DNA of 64,000 nt, from assembly GCF_016650815.1 (NCBI RefSeq), contig NZ_JAEKEZ010000022.1, forward strand, positions 124,001 to 188,000. Direction: 5' to 3'. The DNA is from Pseudomonas sp. TH31 (GTDB taxonomy: Bacteria; Pseudomonadota; Gammaproteobacteria; Pseudomonadales; Pseudomonadaceae). The translations under genes and the position numbers were made by a program. Of the stretch, positions 61,201-64,000 are shown one piece after another; positions within the stretch are counted from its first letter, which is position 1; each line of letters starts with the position of its first letter. The notes beneath the pieces were generated by a model. That model did not search any database. It was not told the DNA's origin and saw nothing but the letters and a program-made list of their open reading frames with translations.

Positions 61201-61398
61201 TTAGTCTTTGAGTGCATTGAGCGAGCTATCAAATTGCTCCATCGTCCGCGTAGCGCTGAAGTGTGCTGCTCGTCTGTGAAGTTCCTGGCCCAGGGCTGTA
61301 TCAACGTCGCCGATAGCATTTATCGCCATGCTCAGGCATTGATCAGCTTTCTGCTGAGTCGCTGCGATGTCTCCTTTGCACATAAGTGTTGGGATCAA
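61201..61398 (-). pseudogene. Truncated paralog of the small gene at 62229-62557
   Basis: The frame MCKGDIAATQQKADQCLSMA … ALGQELHRRAAHFSA aligns with RQGDVAAIQLKVNQCLALA … PLGRELQRLSVDFYG of the gene at 62229-62557. The N-terminal 45 or so residues of that family are missing here; stops lie just upstream in the same frame. Probably a decayed duplicate. Confidence 0.5.
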
Positions 61399-61754
61399 GA
61401 AGGCGTGTTTGCCGAACGCTTATGTTCAAAGCTCAAACTCGTGGGAGTAAGCACGCACGATGCGATGAGCAGACTTGATATCGGGCATGGCCCGCCAGTC
61501 AGCAGCTGTTTGCTTTGCGCTCGGCATGAGCGAAATATGGCGGTGGGGTTTTATTTCATCGCTATGATCGTAGATTAACGAGTGGGATAGGGCGTTGTAA
61601 AAGTCTCTTGAGACTACGGCTTTCAGTTGCGTGGCGAGAATAACTGGCCGTCATACTCCATTGCCGTCTGGAAGCGCAGTAGAACAGATGTCATGGGGGC
61701 GCTGAGTACAGGCTTGACGGTGTCCACTGATTACTTTAACGGTTTGGGGTTGTT
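61399..61754. other. Gap without recognisable gene in the AT-rich strip
   Basis: About 355 bases between two small genes. Short open frames exist on both strands but none has a ribosome site and protein-like sequence. No repeat or RNA gene is recognised. Confidence 0.5.
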
Positions 61755-62135
61755 ATGAATGTGCTGAGTTTAAAATGCGTTGGATCACCCGTCGTAGTTC
61801 CTCCGTATAAAGTAGACACGAAACTTATAGAAACCCTGAGGGGAAAACTGTGCGGAGCGAAGAATATGGATATCCCGCTTTTTATCATACTGAGGTCCGA
61901 TCCGGATGCGCTAAGCGCCGTTAATCAGCTGTTTGATGCTAAGAAGGCCAAGTTGCTTGAGGCGCAGGCTAAGATCAACAACTTGCTGAATACCGCCAGT
62001 ATTGGATGTCCGGGCACGGCCAAGACGAAGGAGCTCACGAGGCTGAGCGAGGAAGTGGAGGGTGAAATTAAAAAAAATCAGGAGATGCAGGCCAACCAAA
62101 ACCAAAAAATTGAAGGTGTCGTTGCACGAGCTTAA
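61755..62135 (+). CDS. Small helical protein of unknown function
   Basis: 126 residues from an ATG at 61755 with only a weak ribosome site. The N-terminus MNVLSLKCVGSPVVVPPYKV is followed by DPDALSAVNQLFDAKKAKLL and a long helical, charged tail (TKELTRLSEEVEGEIKKNQE … NQKIEGVVARA), probably coiled coil. It has three cysteines (residues 8, 33 and 89) and no signal peptide. Similar in size and layout to the 60415-60916 region, possibly a distant paralog. Function unknown. Confidence 0.5.
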   Translation: MNVLSLKCVGSPVVVPPYKVDTKLIETLRGKLCGAKNMDIPLFIILRSDPDALSAVNQLFDAKKAKLLEAQAKINNLLNTASIGCPGTAKTKELTRLSEEVEGEIKKNQEMQANQNQKIEGVVARA

Positions 62136-62228
62136 GGTTTTCGACAACGCTGGCGGATCTTGCCGCGCGTGAAACAGCGACGCTGTGGCACGCTTGAGGT
62201 TTGCCGTTTCCGTTTGATTTTTTGGCGC

Positions 62229-62557
62229 TCAATAAATGTCTTTCAGGTAGTTCTGCAGCATCAGAAGCGGCGCTTCCAGTTGCGGCAGAGTCTGCGCGCC
62301 ATAAAAATCCACCGACAACCTCTGCAGCTCACGCCCCAACGGTTTATCCGCGCCCCCAAGGCACCCAGTGCTAACGCCAGGCATTGGTTAACCTTCAGTT
62401 GGATCGCCGCGACATCCCCCTGGCGCACCAGTAAACCAAAAACCTCGCGCTCGTAATCGCTCATGATCGGATCATCTCGCAGGATCGGGCTTTCCCCCTC
62501 TCGCTCATAAGCCAGCTTGAGGGCGAACAGGGCAACGGTTTCCAGTGGCAATTCCAT
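62229..62557 (-). pseudogene. Small conserved-looking gene, frameshifted, unknown function
   Basis: ATG at 62557 with AAGGA 8 bases upstream begins MELPLETVALFALKLAYERE. After NQCLALALGALG the frame is lost at a run of five C on the + strand (62353-62357); a sixth would restore ADKPLGRELQRLSVDFYGAQ and an end at LKDIY, a protein of 109 residues. Predicted all-helical and cytoplasmic. A truncated paralog lies at 61201-61398. It sits next to tRNA-Leu. Confidence 0.6.
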
Positions 62558-62618
62558 TGTGTGAATCCTTGATTCGTTGGCTGGGTTGGGTTGTGGCGCC
62601 TTAAAGGCAAGATCAAAA

Positions 62619-62643
62619 GATCGCAGCCTTCGGCAGCTCCTAC
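62619..62643. repeat. Single REP element (GTAGGAGCTGCCGAAGG type)
   Basis: One arm only, GATCGCAGCCTTCGGCAGCTCCTAC, between the small gene and the tRNA terminator. Confidence 0.85.
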
Positions 62644-62679
62644 GGGGTGGTGGGGGCCAGTCGCTTTTCTGCAGGCGAA

Positions 62680-62707
62680 AAAAAGGCCTTGCAAAGCAAG
62701 GCCTTTC
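62680..62707 (-). terminator. Rho-independent terminator of tRNA-Leu
   Basis: On the minus strand AAAGGCCTTGC-TTTGC-AAGGCCTTT is followed by a run of T; it starts about 8 bases after the tRNA CCA end. Confidence 0.88.
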
Positions 62708-62714
62708 TTGATTT

Positions 62715-62799
62715 TGGTGCCCCGAGGGAGACTCGAACTCCCACTTCTTGCGAAAACGGATTTTGAATCCGCCGCGTCTACCAATTCCGCCATCAGGGC
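62715..62799 (-). tRNA. tRNA-Leu (anticodon CAA)
   Basis: 85 bases on the minus strand starting GCCCTGATGGCGGAATTGG and ending GGGGCACCA with encoded CCA. The acceptor stem GCCCTGA/TCGGGGC (one wobble), D-arm, anticodon loop TTCAAAA, a long variable arm typical of leucine tRNA (TTTTCGCAAGAAG) and GTTCGAGTC T-loop are all visible. It borders the AT-rich strip, and tRNA-Leu genes are common integration sites. Confidence 0.95.
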
Positions 62800-62907
62800 T
62801 CAATGGCGGCGAAGTATAGAGATGAGATTACCGTTGGTCAATCACGTTTCATGGTCTATTTTCACTATTTCCGCTAGACTTCCGGCCCCTGCTAGACGAA
62901 CCCCATC

Positions 62908-63972
62908 ATGCGCGTTGCTGACTTTACTTTCGAACTCCCTGATTCGCTGATCGCTCGCCACCCTTTGGCCGAGCGTCGCGGCAGTCGCCTGTTGACCCTG
63001 GATGGGGTCAGCGGCGCCCTGGCACACCGTCAATTCACTGATTTGCTCGAGCATTTGCGCCCGGGCGATTTGATGGTGTTCAACAATACCCGGGTGATTC
63101 CGGCGCGACTGTTTGGCCAGAAGGCTTCCGGCGGCAAGCTGGAAATCCTGGTGGAGCGGGTGCTCGACAGTCATCGCGTGCTGGCCCATGTGCGTTCCAG
63201 CAAGTCGCCCAAGCCCGGTTCGAAGATCCTGATCGATGGCGGTGGCGAAGCCGAAATGCTCGCGCGGCACGATACGTTGTTCGAGCTGGGGTTCACCGAA
63301 GAGGTGTTGCCGCTGCTCGATCGCGTCGGGCACATGCCGTTGCCGCCGTATATAGACCGCCCGGATGAAGGCTCGGACCGCGAGCGCTATCAGACTGTGT
63401 ACGCCGAGCGCCTGGGCGCAGTGGCGGCGCCGACGGCGGGGTTGCATTTCGATCAGCCGTTGCTGGAGGCGATTGCCGCCAAGGGCGTCGAGACCGCGTT
63501 CGTGACCTTGCACGTCGGCGCGGGCACGTTCCAGCCGGTGCGCGTCGAGAAGCTCGAAGACCACCACATGCACAGCGAATGGCTGGAAGTCGGCCAGGAT
63601 GTGGTGGATGCGGTCGCCGCTTGCCGCGCTCGTGGTGGGCGCGTGGTGGCGGTGGGCACCACCAGTGTGCGTTCCCTGGAAAGCGCCGCCCGCGACGGCG
63701 TGCTCAAGCCATTCAGTGGCGACACCGACATCTTTATCTACCCGGGCCGGCCGTTTCATGTGGTCGATGCCCTGGTCACCAACTTCCATTTGCCTGAATC
63801 CACGCTGTTGATGCTGGTTTCGGCGTTCGCCGGTTATCCCGAAGCCATGGCTGCTTATAAAGCAGCGGTGGAGCATGGTTACCGCTTTTTCAGCTACGGT
63901 GATGCGATGTTTATCACCCGTAATCCTGCGCCGACTGCCCCTAAAGAATCGGGCCCTGAGGAAACTGTATGA
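62908..63972 (+). CDS. queA: S-adenosylmethionine:tRNA ribosyltransferase-isomerase QueA
   Basis: 354 residues from ATG 62908 ([19 protein letters not shown]). It transfers the ribosyl part of S-adenosylmethionine to preQ1-tRNA, making epoxyqueuosine at position 34. Family motifs include [39 protein letters not shown] and [11 protein letters not shown]. The stop overlaps the tgt start (ATGA at 63969), the usual queA-tgt pair. Confidence 0.97.
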   Translation: MRVADFTFELPDSLIARHPLAERRGSRLLTLDGVSGALAHRQFTDLLEHLRPGDLMVFNNTRVIPARLFGQKASGGKLEILVERVLDSHRVLAHVRSSKSPKPGSKILIDGGGEAEMLARHDTLFELGFTEEVLPLLDRVGHMPLPPYIDRPDEGSDRERYQTVYAERLGAVAAPTAGLHFDQPLLEAIAAKGVETAFVTLHVGAGTFQPVRVEKLEDHHMHSEWLEVGQDVVDAVAACRARGGRVVAVGTTSVRSLESAARDGVLKPFSGDTDIFIYPGRPFHVVDALVTNFHLPESTLLMLVSAFAGYPEAMAAYKAAVEHGYRFFSYGDAMFITRNPAPTAPKESGPEETV

Positions 63973-64000
63973 GTCGTATGTCGTTTGAACTGCTGGCCAC
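63969..64000 (+). CDS. tgt: tRNA-guanine transglycosylase Tgt, N-terminal start only
   Basis: The first ten codons ([10 protein letters not shown]) start at the ATG overlapping the queA stop and run off the window. Tgt inserts preQ1 into tRNA; queA-tgt order and the N-terminus identify it. Confidence 0.88.
   Translation, partial: MSRMSFELLA

Overview
The window reads as a chromosome segment of a Pseudomonas of the fluorescens group. The evidence is the uninterrupted ftsL-to-lpxC division and wall cluster with Pseudomonas-type proteins, an fhpR/fhp pair, a cyoABCDE oxidase operon, a DUF3077-type protein, and many REP/REPIN repeats of the kind typical of this group (a GTAGGAGCTGCCGAAGG core and a GTGGGAGCGAGCTTGCTCG core). 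No RAYT transposase, phage, plasmid, insertion-sequence or CRISPR locus is visible.

Layout. 1-16.3 kb: dcw cluster on the + strand (ftsL end, ftsI, murE, murF, mraY, murD, ftsW, murG, murC, ddlB, ftsQ, ftsA, ftsZ, then lpxC), mostly with overlapping stop and start codons. 16.4-20 kb: a membrane GGDEF protein, a frameshifted OprD-type porin and a small exported protein. 20.3-26.7 kb: a minus-strand RND efflux operon (membrane fusion protein, pump, response regulator, sensor kinase) with a perfect 31-bp inverted repeat over the kinase start. 27-34 kb: small proteins, YkgJ-like protein, GNAT, CheV, divergent norR/fhpR and hmp/fhp, dsbB. 34.8-39.7 kb: cyoABCDE. 39.8-43.5 kb: a frameshifted MocR-type regulator, two Rid-family paralogs separated by a REPIN inside a terminator hairpin, and a hypothetical gene. 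43.7-49.7 kb: a membrane protein, a two-component system (regulator frameshifted) and, divergent from it, an exported methionine-sulfoxide repair set: Tat-type MsrB, DipZ/DsbD-like protein, exported MsrA. 49.7-53.9 kb: two GNATs, a PAS-GGDEF protein, a LysR and a frameshifted class III aminotransferase.

53.88-55.89 kb holds the most unusual structure: eight tandem units, each made of the 3' end of the aminotransferase, one 96-bp REPIN and the 3' end of the convergent dedA. The copies carry different versions of both gene ends, so recombination inside the array could exchange the C-terminal tail of either protein. 55.8-59.1 kb: dedA, a VOC protein, a P-loop kinase-like protein, a LysR and a LysE/RhtB exporter. 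59.1-62.6 kb: an AT-rich accessory strip of small, partly decayed genes of unknown function beside tRNA-Leu(CAA). The window ends with queA and the start of tgt.

Seven otherwise well-preserved genes each appear to lack one G or C inside a GC-rich run (ftsQ, oprD-like, the 28.5-kb gene, mocR, the 46-kb response regulator, the aminotransferase, the 62.3-kb gene). Because ftsQ is essential, a systematic consensus error is at least as likely as true gene decay. Statements on function rest on recognised motifs and remembered family features; no database search was possible.
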